Shown here piece after piece: positions 1 through 7,992 of a DNA stretch of 64,000 nt (position 1 is its first letter; the number at the start of each line of letters is the position of its first letter). Both the position numbers and the translations under genes were made by a program. The stretch lies in the NCBI RefSeq assembly GCF_025244685.1, contig NZ_CP104202.1, forward strand, positions 134,501 through 198,500, written 5' to 3'. The DNA is from Chlorobaculum sp. MV4-Y. GTDB taxonomy: Bacteria > Bacteroidota > Chlorobiia > Chlorobiales > Chlorobiaceae. The notes under the pieces are model-generated. The model saw only the letters and a list, made by a program, of their open reading frames with translations, was not told the origin of the DNA and did no database searches.

Positions 1-789
1 GCAGCCGATGACGATATCCGGGTAGCGGCCGATCTTTTCGAACTGCTTCCGCGCCTCCAGGCCGATGATGGTCTGGTGCAGCATGACGTGGTTCAGCACG
101 CTGCCGAGAGCGTAGCGGGTGTCGTCGCGCTCGACCGCCTGTTCGATGGCCTCGCTGATGGCGATGCCGAGGCTGCCCGGCGTGTCGGGATCCTCTTCGA
201 GAATCTTGCGCCCGATGGCCGTCAGCGGGCTCGGGCTGGGGATGCACTCCGCGCCCCAGGTTTTCATCATGATCTTGCGGAACGGCTTCTGGTCAAAGCT
301 GATGCGCACCATGAACACCTTGCACTCGATGCCGATCAGCTTGCAGCTCATCGCCAGCGCGCTGCCCCACTGCCCCGCGCCGGTTTCGGTGGTGAGGTAC
401 TTGATGCCGAACTCCCGGTTGTACCACGCCTGCGCGATGGCCGTGTTGGGCTTGTGGCTTCCGGCGGGCGAAACCCCTTCGTTCTTGTAGTAGATTTTGG
501 CCGGAGTGCCGAGCGCCGCTTCGAGCCGCCGCGCGCGATAGAGCGGCGAAGGCCGCCACAGTTTGAGGATGCCGAGAATCTCCTCTGGAATATCGATCCA
601 GCGTTCGGTGCTTACCTCCTGCTCGATCAGGTTCATCGGAAACACCTTGGCCAGCGCGTCCGGCCCGATCGGCTTGCCATCCAGCCCCACCGGCGGCGGC
701 ATGGGCGAGGCAAGGTCGGCCTGGATGTTGTACCATTGACGGGGCATTTCATCCTCGCCGAGGAGGATTTTGGTAGGCTCTGTACTCAT
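1..789 (-). CDS. trpB: Tryptophan synthase beta chain, type 2 (TrpB2), 5' part only
   Basis: PLP-dependent beta subunit that condenses indole with serine to give tryptophan. The first 263 codons are present and the gene runs off the left edge of the window. The start is the ATG at 789, giving [20 protein letters not shown]. The PLP-lysine motif GSHKPNTA lies near residue 116, followed by a glycine-rich [13 protein letters not shown] stretch. The long N-terminal extension before the PLP domain, with the RPSPLYRA segment, is typical of the TrpB2 subfamily rather than the TrpA-partnered TrpB1. No trpA is visible here. The family assignment is firm; the TrpB2 subtype rests on the N-terminal region. 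Confidence 0.9.
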   Translation of the reverse strand, partial: MSTEPTKILLGEDEMPRQWYNIQADLASPMPPPVGLDGKPIGPDALAKVFPMNLIEQEVSTERWIDIPEEILGILKLWRPSPLYRARRLEAALGTPAKIYYKNEGVSPAGSHKPNTAIAQAWYNREFGIKYLTTETGAGQWGSALAMSCKLIGIECKVFMVRISFDQKPFRKIMMKTWGAECIPSPSPLTAIGRKILEEDPDTPGSLGIAISEAIEQAVERDDTRYALGSVLNHVMLHQTIIGLEARKQFEKIGRYPDIVIGC

Positions 790-1062
790 GCGTGTTGTGC
801 TTAGAAGTAAGAGAAAGAGAGCGGTGACAGCTCTCATGGCCGGGTGTCTGGTGGCCATTTTTTAAGGTAGGGAGAGCGCGGGCGGATTGCAACGGTTGGG
901 GTGGGGATTGGGGGGGATGAAAAAATGGCGGGGAGGCTGGTCGGATGGCCCGCATTTTTGACGAACTGCGAATGTTGTTTAGATTTCTGAAATCGCCAGC
1001 TTCTTTTTTCCGAATCGAAAGGCGGCTCGTCGTAGCATGAACAATCCAAAGTAAAGGGTAGA

Positions 1063-1335
1063 ATGCCAACGATTTCAATGTTTTACGGGATTCTTATCCG
1101 GATGTTCTTTCGTGACATCGAGAAACATCATCTGCCACACATCCATGCTGATTATCAGGGGCAAGTGGCCGTGTACTCGATTCTTGACGGTACACTTCTG
1201 GCTGGTGAGTTGCCGCCAAGCAAGCACAAGCTGGTTGTCGCGTGGATCGAAATTCATCATGATGATTTGCTGGCAGACTGGAATCTGGCTGTAAATGGTA
1301 AGAAACCATTTCCAATAAAGGGGCTTGACCAATGA
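1063..1335 (+). CDS. DUF4160 domain protein (small, possible toxin-antitoxin partner)
   Basis: 90-residue protein that fits DUF4160 over nearly its full length. The marker is the N-terminal pattern FYGILIRMFFRDIEKHHLPHIHADYQG (residues 7-33), read here as two parts, FRDIEKHHLPH and IHADYQG. An AGGG precedes the ATG by a few bases. The stop overlaps the start of the next gene by four bases (ATGA), so the two are translationally coupled. DUF4160/DUF2442 pairs are widespread in accessory DNA and are often proposed to be toxin-antitoxin modules, but no activity is proven. The base composition is AT-richer than the flanking housekeeping genes, consistent with acquisition. Confidence 0.8.
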   Translation: MPTISMFYGILIRMFFRDIEKHHLPHIHADYQGQVAVYSILDGTLLAGELPPSKHKLVVAWIEIHHDDLLADWNLAVNGKKPFPIKGLDQ

Positions 1336-1592
1336 GAATTGCAGAAGTTCATCCACAACCGGATTGGGTGTTGTCGATTGTCGCGGAAGATGGCCGTGTT
1401 GGCCTTTTCGATGTTGCGCCTTATCTGGAATATGAAGCGTTTGACGATCTTCGAGACCATGACGAGTTTATGAAGGTGAGCAATGGAGGATACTTCATCG
1501 AATGGGAGTGCGGCGCTGATTTGTCGGCGGACACCATCGAAGCGAGATGGCAGATTATTGGTAATATTGCCGAGAAAACATTGGCTTATTGA
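1332..1592 (+). CDS. DUF2442 domain protein, partner of the DUF4160 gene
   Basis: 86-residue protein of the DUF2442 family. It begins MRIAEVHPQPDW and contains the family's short beta-strand pattern with a DVAPYLEYEAFDDL segment (around residues 32-46), followed by WECGADLSADTIEARW near the C-terminus. It overlaps the upstream DUF4160 gene by four bases, the usual arrangement for this pair. The function is unknown. The pairing is the main reason to suspect a toxin-antitoxin or regulatory module. The true C-terminus is short and the gene appears complete. Confidence 0.8.
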   Translation: MRIAEVHPQPDWVLSIVAEDGRVGLFDVAPYLEYEAFDDLRDHDEFMKVSNGGYFIEWECGADLSADTIEARWQIIGNIAEKTLAY

Positions 1593-1708
1593 ATTTGAAT
1601 ATGGCATCCCATTATATGGGCTGAAAATCAAGAATCTGCGCATTCTAATTAATTTTGTGCGTCAAGGTCGTGAGGGGCTACAATATTGACTACCAAGGCA
1701 TCCTCGCG

Positions 1709-2278
1709 ATGGTACCATCCTCGGATGTTGGTACCATCGCCGCGCATTTAAAGGCATGCTTGCCGGACGAATGGGCACATGCGTATCGCATGTCGACATC
1801 ACGCCCGACGAACTTGTGGCGTTTTCCTTTAGGCAATTTCGAGTACGCCATCGACCACTTCTCAGAGATCGAATCCCTGCATCCGAGAGCTGACTATCCA
1901 ATCGAAGATCGAGTCGTTGCTGTATGGGGTTGGTCTGATCCCACGCCAGCTAGGCGTAGCGCCTCGCGTCAACGTGGTTGGGGTCAACCTTCAAAGGGAC
2001 ATCTTCGGATAACAGACGATAAAGGACATTTCATCGCTCATAGCCTTGGCGGCAGCCTTGATGTAAATATATTTGCTCAGAATCGAGAGGTAAATCGAGG
2101 TTGCTCGGAGGAAGGCAAGCTGTTTACATCGATGGAGCGTTACTGCCGGCGCTATCCAGGAACATTCTGCTTTAACCGACCGCTGTACAACGACGACTCC
2201 TTCCGCCCCGCAGCGTTGGAATTTGGAATCCTAAAGCGAGATGGAACATTATCGATTCATACGTTCAATAATCCATAG
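1709..2278 (+). CDS. Putative DNA/RNA non-specific endonuclease-like protein
   Basis: 189 residues from the ATG at 1709; an in-frame TTG at 1655 would add 18 residues, and neither start has a clear ribosome binding site. The C-terminal half carries DKGHFIAHSLGGSLDVN followed by an asparagine-rich FAQNREVNRG segment. This resembles the beta-beta-alpha-metal fold of DNA/RNA non-specific endonucleases (catalytic His in GHxIAH, metal-binding Asn further on). The N-terminal half is not recognised. No signal peptide or transmembrane segment is evident, and no immunity gene is obvious next to it. It lies between the DUF4160/DUF2442 pair and a tRNA-like gene, a common setting for accessory genes. The nuclease call is an inference from motif shape. 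Confidence 0.55.
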   Translation: MVPSSDVGTIAAHLKACLPDEWAHAYRMSTSRPTNLWRFPLGNFEYAIDHFSEIESLHPRADYPIEDRVVAVWGWSDPTPARRSASRQRGWGQPSKGHLRITDDKGHFIAHSLGGSLDVNIFAQNREVNRGCSEEGKLFTSMERYCRRYPGTFCFNRPLYNDDSFRPAALEFGILKRDGTLSIHTFNNP

Positions 2279-2465
2279 GTTCGTGACGTTGATTGGGGAC
2301 GTTGTTTATTATCATGAACTCGATATTCTGTGTAGCTCCTTTGTTTGATCTACCCAAAGTCATATATCCTGATAGCTTGGCTCGAGCGGGCGGTTTTTTC
2401 TAAAGTAGAAACGATGGATGGCGTTTTCGAGCAGAGGTAGGGTAGATGATGCGCTGAAAGAAGTT

Positions 2466-2551
2466 TGGTGCCGAAGGCGGGAATCGAACCCGCACGTTCA
2501 TTGCTGAACACGGGATTTCAAGTCCCGGGCTACCCGTTCCGCCACTTCGGC
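2466..2551 (-). tRNA. tRNA-Leu-like gene with UGA (Ser) anticodon, possibly a pseudo-tRNA
   Basis: The minus strand gives a type-II cloverleaf with encoded CCA: acceptor GCCGAAG/CTTCGGC, A discriminator, long variable arm and intact T arm. It is nearly identical to the tRNA-Leu(UAA) at 9357-9445 but differs at key places. The anticodon loop is CTTGAAA (anticodon UGA, a serine codon reader) instead of CTTAAAA. Three bases are missing from the D arm, leaving only about two D-stem pairs. One variable-arm base is changed so that arm pairs perfectly. The discriminator A and body are leucine-type. Either it is a decaying duplicate or an unusual tRNA. Confidence 0.75.
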
Positions 2552-2609
2552 AACCTTTTTGGAAAATCAGAGGTCGTCCAAATCAATATCCCTCCGCCCA
2601 CCCTCCCAC

Positions 2610-2641
2610 CTAATTCCCCCCTAACTCTCCCTTCGTACCAT
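2610..2641 (+). promoter_or_regulatory. Predicted response-regulator box and promoter of the PepSY/two-component genes
   Basis: CTAATTC at 2610-2616 and CTAACTC at 2621-2627 are direct repeats 11 bp apart (start to start). Eight bases later comes TACCAT at 2636-2641, a plausible -10. The same spacing recurs upstream of two other genes in this window (6988-7019 minus and 7051-7082 plus). Tandem half-sites one helical turn apart, placed where the -35 should be, are typical of OmpR/PhoB-family activators. Confidence 0.6.
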
Positions 2642-2696
2642 TACTCCTGACGCGGATGATCGCGTTGATAATTGAATCAAACAAGGAGTGATGATT

Positions 2697-3041
2697 ATGA
2701 AACGTTATGGTTATGTGGCCGTTGGCGTTATGCTTTCGGCCGGGGTGTTTGGCGGCATGTTCGCGCAGTCGGCTTATGCGGCGGAATCCGGGAATGATGC
2801 GCTGACACTGCAAAAGCCAGCAATCAGCCTGTCGCAGGCCGTCAATGCCGCCGAGAAGTTTACGCGGGGACGTGCGGTTCGCGCCGAGCTTGAAAAGCAT
2901 AACGGCCAGCCGGTTTACGATGTCGAGGTGGTCGATGGCGCGAAGGTGCTGGATGTTCGGGTTGACAAGGACAATGGCCGGATACTCGCGGCAAATGTGG
3001 ACAAGGCGGATCGTGACGATGCCCATGATGCAGAAGATTAA
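2697..3041 (+). CDS. PepSY domain periplasmic protein
   Basis: 114 residues from the ATG at 2697, chosen because AAGGAG ends eight bases upstream; GTG 2688 and ATG 2691 are in frame but too close to it. An N-terminal signal peptide (about residues 1-28, ending QSAYAAES) is followed by one PepSY domain. The domain shows AISLSQAVNAAEKFTRGRAV and a beta-hairpin PVYDVEVVDGAKVLDVRVDKDNGRIL. The tail is acidic. Small exported PepSY proteins often sit next to OmpR-type two-component genes, as here, and may bind the sensor or a ligand. Role inferred from context. Confidence 0.85.
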   Translation: MKRYGYVAVGVMLSAGVFGGMFAQSAYAAESGNDALTLQKPAISLSQAVNAAEKFTRGRAVRAELEKHNGQPVYDVEVVDGAKVLDVRVDKDNGRILAANVDKADRDDAHDAED

Positions 3042-3339
3042 GGGTCAACAGATCCGTTTGCCATTTCTGCCAGAGCGGTTGCGCTATCCCGGTAAAGGGT
3101 TTTATGAACGCCTGGATGTCGCCATGGTTAACCGGCTGATGGAACGCTCATTTCGGGCGACCTGTTCTTTCTTCTGAGTGTTGTGTTGTGGTGTGCTGAA
3201 ACAGATGCGCGGGCTGAGGTTCGGAGGTGGGGGAGTTTTCCTCTTTCCCGGGCCGATGTCCGAGCCTGTTTCAGTTATTTCTGTTTATCCGAACTCCTTG
3301 GCTTTCGAGCCGCAACGGTTGATGAAAAAACGAGAAGTT

Positions 3340-4002
3340 ATGCGAGTGTTGCTTGTTGAAGATGATGCCATGATCGGTGAAGCGGTTTGCGTGGCGTTGA
3401 AAGATGCGGCATACGCGGTTGACTGGGTTCGCCGTGGCGACGAGGCTGCCGAGGCGCTTCGGTATGGCGAGCATCAGGCCGTGCTGCTCGACCTCGGGCT
3501 TCCGGGGCGCGGCGGTCTGGAGGTGCTCGCGGCGCTCCGCCAGGGCGGGAGTTCGATTCCCGTTATCATCATCACCGCGCGTGACGGCCTCAGCGAGCGC
3601 ATCGCGGGGCTGGATTTGGGGGCGGACGATTACCTTGTCAAGCCGTTCGACCTCGACGAACTGCTGGCGCGGCTCCGGGCGGTGATCCGCCGACAGGGCG
3701 GGCAGGCTTCAGGGCTGATCGGCAACGGCCAGATCAAGCTCGATCCCGCCACCCACACGGCATTTTGCGGCGAAAAGCGGGCTGTGCTCAGTTCGCGCGA
3801 GTTCGCGGTGCTGCACGCGCTGTTGCTCCAGCCGGGCCGGATCCTGAGCCGCTCGGCGCTCGAAGAGCGGGTCTATGGCTGGGATGAGGAGGTCGAGAGC
3901 AACGCCATCGATTACCTGATCCACCAGCTCCGCCGCAAGCTCGGCGCGACGAGCATCAAAAACATACGGGGCGCGGGATGGATGGTCGAAAAACAGCCGT
4001 GA
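3340..4002 (+). CDS. OmpR/PhoB-family response regulator
   Basis: DNA-binding response regulator of 220 residues from ATG 3340 (GAGAAG upstream); ATG 3322 in the same frame is an alternative. The receiver domain occupies residues 1-115: acidic pair E7-D8-D9, phospho-acceptor D51 in LLDLGLPG, ITARD near 78-82, and K101 in the KPF motif. The C-terminal winged helix (about 125-218) contains LSSREFAVLHALL and the recognition-helix region SNAIDYLIHQLRRKLG. Its stop overlaps the kinase gene, so they are co-translated. The likely targets are the three promoters in this window that share 11-bp-spaced CTAAYTC repeats. Confidence 0.93.
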   Translation: MRVLLVEDDAMIGEAVCVALKDAAYAVDWVRRGDEAAEALRYGEHQAVLLDLGLPGRGGLEVLAALRQGGSSIPVIIITARDGLSERIAGLDLGADDYLVKPFDLDELLARLRAVIRRQGGQASGLIGNGQIKLDPATHTAFCGEKRAVLSSREFAVLHALLLQPGRILSRSALEERVYGWDEEVESNAIDYLIHQLRRKLGATSIKNIRGAGWMVEKQP

Positions 4003-5300
4003 CGCCCTCCTTGCAACGGCGGCTGACGGTGATGCTGGCCGGGACGATCGTGCTGGCGGCGCTGGTCGCGGCGGCGGCATCGTTCTATTTTTCCTACCGA
4101 GAGGCCAAGGAGTTTCAGGACGACATGCTTTTCCAGATCGCGGTGCTTCAGTCTCGCGGCGAGTGGGATACCGCCGGGCCGGACGCTTCGGCTCCCGTCA
4201 CCCTGAGCGATTCCGAGTCCAGAATCGCGATTTTTCATTTCACTGACCGATCCGCGCCGGGCTGGCTTGCCGGACATCTCGCTCCCGGCTTTCACACGCT
4301 CCGGCAGGAGGGCGAGCTGGTGCGGGTGTTCATCGTCCACGGGCCGTCCGCGATGACGGCGGTCGCGCAGCCGACCGATACCCGCGATGAACTCGCGCTC
4401 AACAGCGCCTTGCGCACGCTTGTGCCAGGCCTGTTGCTGCTGCCGGTCATGGCTCTTCTGGTCATGCTCATTGTTCGTTCCGGCCTCAAACCGCTCACTA
4501 CGCTTTCACATCTGCTCGACCAGCAGCAGCCCGGCCAGCCGGTTCCGCTGCCGGAGCGTGATCTTCCGGAAGAGATCATGCCGTTCGTGGAGGCGATCAA
4601 CCGGCTGCTCGGACGCATTGCCCTGTTGCTCGGCCAGCAGCGGCGCTTCATCGCCGACGCCGCCCACGAGCTGCGCAGCCCGCTGACGGCGCTCTCGCTT
4701 CAGGCGGAGAACCTGCGGCAGGCGTCAAGCGCCGACGAGATGCGCGCCCGGCTCGCGCCGCTCCAGTCGGGCATCGAGCGCGCCCGCCAGCTCACCGCGC
4801 AGCTTCTCGATCTGGCGCGGGTGCAGGCGCACCCCTCCGGCGCGGCCCCGGTCGATCTCCCGGCGCTCGTCCGCGAGCTGATCGCCGAATACCTGCCGCT
4901 GGCCGAGGCTCGCGGCATCGATCTCGGACTCGACGAACCGGGCGCGATGCTGCTCGACGGCAATCCGGAAAGCTTCACGCTGATTCTGAAAAACGGGCTT
5001 GAAAACGCCCTGAACTATACGCAAAAGGGCGGCACGGTGACGGTCAGGCTTGCCGTCGAAAACGGCGATGGGGTAGCGGAGGTGATCGATAATGGCCCCG
5101 GCATTCCGGAGAGTGAGCGGGAGCGGGTGTTCGACGCCTTTTACCGCTCACCCGGCTCCGGACAGCCCGGCAGCGGCCTCGGCCTGACCATCGCGCGCGA
5201 AGCAGCCCGCTCGCTCGGCGGCGACCTCCGCGTGCTGCCCGGCCCCGATGGCCACGGCACGGTGTTCCGCTACCGTCAGCGAGGTCGTGAACGCGGGTGA
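3978..5300 (+). CDS. Two-component sensor histidine kinase
   Basis: 440 residues from ATG 3978; a GTG at 3999 overlapping the regulator's stop is an alternative start. There are transmembrane segments near residues 17-39 and 148-168 with about 105 periplasmic residues between them, then a short HAMP-like linker. The HisKA motif is FIADAAHELRSPLTAL with phospho-His 230. The ATPase domain shows the N box (NGLENALNYT), DNGPGIP and GSGLGLTIA. The organisation is that of QseC/PhoQ-type sensors. It partners the upstream OmpR-type regulator. The signal is unknown; the linked PepSY protein may take part in sensing at the periplasmic face. Confidence 0.93.
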   Translation: MDGRKTAVTPSLQRRLTVMLAGTIVLAALVAAAASFYFSYREAKEFQDDMLFQIAVLQSRGEWDTAGPDASAPVTLSDSESRIAIFHFTDRSAPGWLAGHLAPGFHTLRQEGELVRVFIVHGPSAMTAVAQPTDTRDELALNSALRTLVPGLLLLPVMALLVMLIVRSGLKPLTTLSHLLDQQQPGQPVPLPERDLPEEIMPFVEAINRLLGRIALLLGQQRRFIADAAHELRSPLTALSLQAENLRQASSADEMRARLAPLQSGIERARQLTAQLLDLARVQAHPSGAAPVDLPALVRELIAEYLPLAEARGIDLGLDEPGAMLLDGNPESFTLILKNGLENALNYTQKGGTVTVRLAVENGDGVAEVIDNGPGIPESERERVFDAFYRSPGSGQPGSGLGLTIAREAARSLGGDLRVLPGPDGHGTVFRYRQRGRERG

Positions 5301-5352
5301 GCGCCGGAAGCGGGAGTTTCACTCCATCCAGCCTGTCGAGCTTTAACCACTG

Positions 5353-5487
5353 TTAATCCGGCCATAAAAATTGTCAAACAATTGCCCCGGACTTCAGTCC
5401 GGGATTTATTGATAACACAAAATAAATCAGGGCTTTAGCCCAATTTCTTCTTTTTGGGAAGATTGCGATTTATTATGGCCGGATTAA
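5353..5487. repeat. 135-bp element bounded by 15-bp inverted repeats, enclosing a palindromic repeat
   Basis: TTAATCCGGCCATAA at 5353-5367 is exactly inverted as TTATGGCCGGATTAA at 5473-5487. Between them lies a copy of the dispersed palindromic repeat at 5377-5449. The structure resembles a small non-autonomous mobile unit, but no target duplication was established. Confidence 0.6.
5377..5449. repeat. Dispersed double-hairpin repeat, copy 1
   Basis: About 73 bp containing two palindromes: CCCGGACTTCAGTCCGGG and GGGCTTTAGCCC, separated by TTTATTGATAACACAAAATAAA. A second copy at 7993-8065 is about 90% identical over its length. Paired hairpins of this type are typical of REP-like or transposase-mobilised repeats in intergenic DNA. 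Confidence 0.8.
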
Positions 5488-5495
5488 TAACGCCC

Positions 5496-5824
5496 GTCAT
5501 TGCGATCCCGACTTGTCGGGAGAAGCAATCCATGCGGATTTTCGGTACGAGATGGATTGTCGCGTCACTTCGTTCCTTTCCATGAACATGCATGAATTTG
5601 CTGTAACGTTGCTTTGCTTTTAGGTTTTCTGTCATTCTGAACGCAGTGAAGAATCCAGTCGAAACGCCTCAGGACTACTCGAAAAAACTGGATTCTTCGT
5701 CGGCAAGCCTCCTCAGAATGACAGAAAAAACAAGTCTTACATTATCTGTTATCGCGCAGGAGTGCATTGTTCATTGTCCGTGTGCGGTGTCGTGTACCGA
5801 CAAGTCGGAATGCCTCGCAATGAC
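5496..5824. repeat. Nested pair of long inverted-repeat elements
   Basis: The outer element begins with GTCATTGCGATCCCGACTTG (5496-5515) and ends with its diverged inverse (5796-5824: CCGACAAGTCGG, then CTCGCAATGAC). Inside it a second element starts GTCATTCTGAACGCAGTGAA at 5631 and ends TCAGAATGACAG at 5724, with internal arms GAATCCAG and CTGGATTC. Together with the element at 5353-5487 these fill the 5301-5893 spacer, which otherwise holds no credible gene. Confidence 0.7.
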
Positions 5825-5893
5825 AGCAGTCAAGAGGCAAAGTCTTTCCTGAAAGAGCGGCACGGCGTGCGTCGCTGATCGCCGGTGTGCTGA

Positions 5894-6909
5894 TCATCCG
5901 GCGTTTGCCGAACGGTGGTGCTCCGTTATCAGGCTGGCTATCTTGCGTTGAACCTCCGCCCGCTCGAACCGTTCGAGATGGATTCTCCGGCTCTCCGCGC
6001 CCATCCGTTTTCTCAGCTCCTCATCGAGCACGAGCTGTTCGAGCGCATCGAGCCACTCCTCCGCGCTCTCTGCCAGAAAACCGTTGACTCCGTTGGTGAT
6101 CGTCGATCTGTTCGCGCCGACGTTCGAGGCGACCACCGGTTTGCTGTGGGCCATGTACTGAATCAGCTTGAAGGCGCACTTTCCCCGGCACCACTCGTCG
6201 TCGGTCAACGGCATGATGCCGATGTCGATCCGGGCGAGCCACTGCTTTTCGCTTTCTGACGACCACGGCGTCAGTTCCCACGGCGTTTTCATTCCACTCG
6301 GCATTTTTCCGCTCATCAGCGAAAACCGCACCCACGGATGCTTCTCCGCGAGCAGGCCGAGCGTTTCATCGATCTGTTTGAGGAAATAGAGGTTGGCGTT
6401 GACGCCGATCCAGCCGACGGTGACGGTTTTTTCTTTTTGCGGCCGTTGAATTTTTGCGGCGGCGCTTCAAACGGCGTCGGCACCAGATGCACGTTGCTGT
6501 TGTAGCGCTCTGCATGATCCTTGAGCGCATCGCTGCCTGCCAGCACAATGGAAGAGCTTTTCAGCGTGCGGGCGATCCATTGGCGCTTCAACAGGCTTTC
6601 GGGTTTCTGGTTTCCGGTCAGCATGACCTGCTTGACATGGATGGCATCGTCGAAATCGAAAATCACTTTCGCTTTGCGGGAGAGCAGCCAGAGGAAGGGT
6701 GGTGGAAAAACCTTGCGCTGGATCCATATGTAATCGTAATTCCCGCAAACAGCCAGCGCCTTGGCGGTGTTTTTCAACGCCTCTTTTCCAGATACGCAGA
6801 GGGTATCGACATGGATTTCGTAGTGATGCCAGTGAGGCAAGAACTGCCCCATCCGGTAACGGTAGCTCGGGCGGTGCGGCGAAAGGTGCAGGCATAAAAT
6901 GGAGATCAT
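5894..6909 (-). CDS. Glycosyltransferase, group 1 (frameshifted as given)
   Basis: A GT-B type glycosyltransferase of about 338 residues once one base is restored. The N-terminal part (6909 down to about 6440) starts MISILCLHLSPHRPSYRYRM. The C-terminal part (about 6435-5894) contains KPVVASNVGANRSTI, the donor-site region. The frame breaks in the A-rich run at 6427-6438; adding one A joins RKKKK to TVTVGWIG, matching the intact paralogue at 33130-34158 (GWIGNTGNLYFL). A predicted response-regulator promoter lies upstream on the same strand. Substrate unknown. It may be truly inactive, or the break may be a sequence error. Confidence 0.8.
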
Positions 6910-6987
6910 GGTGACGGTATCTGAAGTTCGGCAGGCCGGGTAAATTTTTGTCAGTCGTAACCGATGGTTTTACAGACTATTGCAGGA

Positions 6988-7019
6988 AAAGTAGCAGGCG
7001 AAGATTAGGCAGGAATTAG
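6988..7019 (-). promoter_or_regulatory. Predicted response-regulator box and promoter of the 6909 glycosyltransferase
   Basis: On the minus strand CTAATTC (7019-7013) and CTAATCT (7008-7002) are 11 bp apart, then eight bases, then TACTTT (6993-6988) as the -10. The spacing is identical to the boxes at 2610-2641 and 7051-7082. It faces away from the latter, so the spacer holds a divergent pair. Confidence 0.55.
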
Positions 7020-7050
7020 GGGGCGATTTTGCGGTGACGAAATGCCGTTC

Positions 7051-7082
7051 CTAACTCTGCGCTAATTCTCGTTTCGTATCCT
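7051..7082 (+). promoter_or_regulatory. Predicted response-regulator box and promoter of the DUF347 gene
   Basis: CTAACTC (7051-7057) and CTAATTC (7062-7068) are 11 bp apart, followed after eight bases by TATCCT (7077-7082). TTCG immediately precedes the -10, exactly as at 2632-2635 upstream of the PepSY gene. Confidence 0.6.
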
Positions 7083-7127
7083 GATCCATGAAGCGAATGA
7101 TCCAATCGACAGAGGAGGGAACAAGCA

Positions 7128-7919
7128 ATGCTGCAAAACATTATGAATAAAGATGATGGCGCTGCCCAGGCGTTGAGCAAGGTGCCGCAGGTGACGCTGA
7201 TGTTCTGGGGGATCAAGATTCTCGCCACCACGCTCGGCGAGACCGGCGGGGATGCGGTCACCATGTCGATGAAGCTCGGGTACGCCGAGGGGAGCCTGAT
7301 CTTTCTCGTCTTTTTCGCGGTGGCGCTGCTCTTTCAGGTCTTTTCCGAAGGCTACCATCCGGCGAGGTACTGGGCGGTGGTGGCCGCCACGACGACCGTT
7401 GGCACCACCATGTCGGACTACCTCGACCGCACGCTCGCGCTGGGCTACATTCGCTCCTCGATTGTGCTGTTTCTCGGCGTACTGCTGGTGCTGTTTATCT
7501 GGCAAAGGGTGATGGGCAGGATCGAGTTCGAGGGAATTGCCGACCGGCGCGACGAGCTTTTTTACTGGCTGACCATTCTGGTTTCCAACACGCTCGGCAC
7601 GGCGCTCGGCGATTTCGTGGCTGACGACCTGGGCCTCGGCTTCCAGCTTGGCGCGTTGCTCTTCGGCGTGCTGATTGTCGCGGTGGCCATCGCGTATTAC
7701 AAGACGAGCATCTCGCCCAACATCCTCTTCTGGGCGGCCTACGTGCTGACCCGCCCGCTCGGCGCAACGCTCGGCGACACGCTCACCAAGCCGCTCGCGC
7801 ACGGCGGCCTTGCGCTCGACCGCATCAGCTCCTCGCTGGTGATTCTCGCGCTCATGGTGGTGGCGATCACGCTCAACCACCGGGCGGAACAGCGGCGTGC
7901 CGTGGTAGTCGCATCCTGA
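7128..7919 (+). CDS. DUF347-repeat integral membrane protein (COG4705)
   Basis: 263-residue polytopic membrane protein with a good GAGGAGG ribosome binding site 11 bases before the ATG. It consists of four internal repeats, each with a G-x-T-x-G/S-D core: GETGGD (37-42), GTTMSD (92-97), GTALGD (157-162) and GATLGD (212-217), spaced 55-65 residues apart. Each repeat contributes about two transmembrane helices. The pattern fits the DUF347 family, whose function is unknown; conserved polar Thr/Asp residues inside the membrane suggest transport of a cation or small solute. The promoter matches that of the PepSY/two-component genes, so expression is probably controlled by that system. Confidence 0.85.
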   Translation: MLQNIMNKDDGAAQALSKVPQVTLMFWGIKILATTLGETGGDAVTMSMKLGYAEGSLIFLVFFAVALLFQVFSEGYHPARYWAVVAATTTVGTTMSDYLDRTLALGYIRSSIVLFLGVLLVLFIWQRVMGRIEFEGIADRRDELFYWLTILVSNTLGTALGDFVADDLGLGFQLGALLFGVLIVAVAIAYYKTSISPNILFWAAYVLTRPLGATLGDTLTKPLAHGGLALDRISSSLVILALMVVAITLNHRAEQRRAVVVAS

Positions 7920-7992
7920 ATGAGCCGCTGATGGATTTGTGGCGGTTGTTCCGGTGTTTAAAGAGGTTATTACTCTGGTGATTGAAACGCTG

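Noticed and set aside
749-1078. Minus-strand frame of 109 codons upstream of trpB2
   Set aside because: Pro/Ser-rich with no motif, overlaps the trpB2 start and the DUF4160 gene; likely chance.
3178-3339. 54 extra N-terminal codons for the response regulator
   Set aside because: The receiver domain begins at MRVLLVEDD (3340), and the upstream codons show no family similarity.
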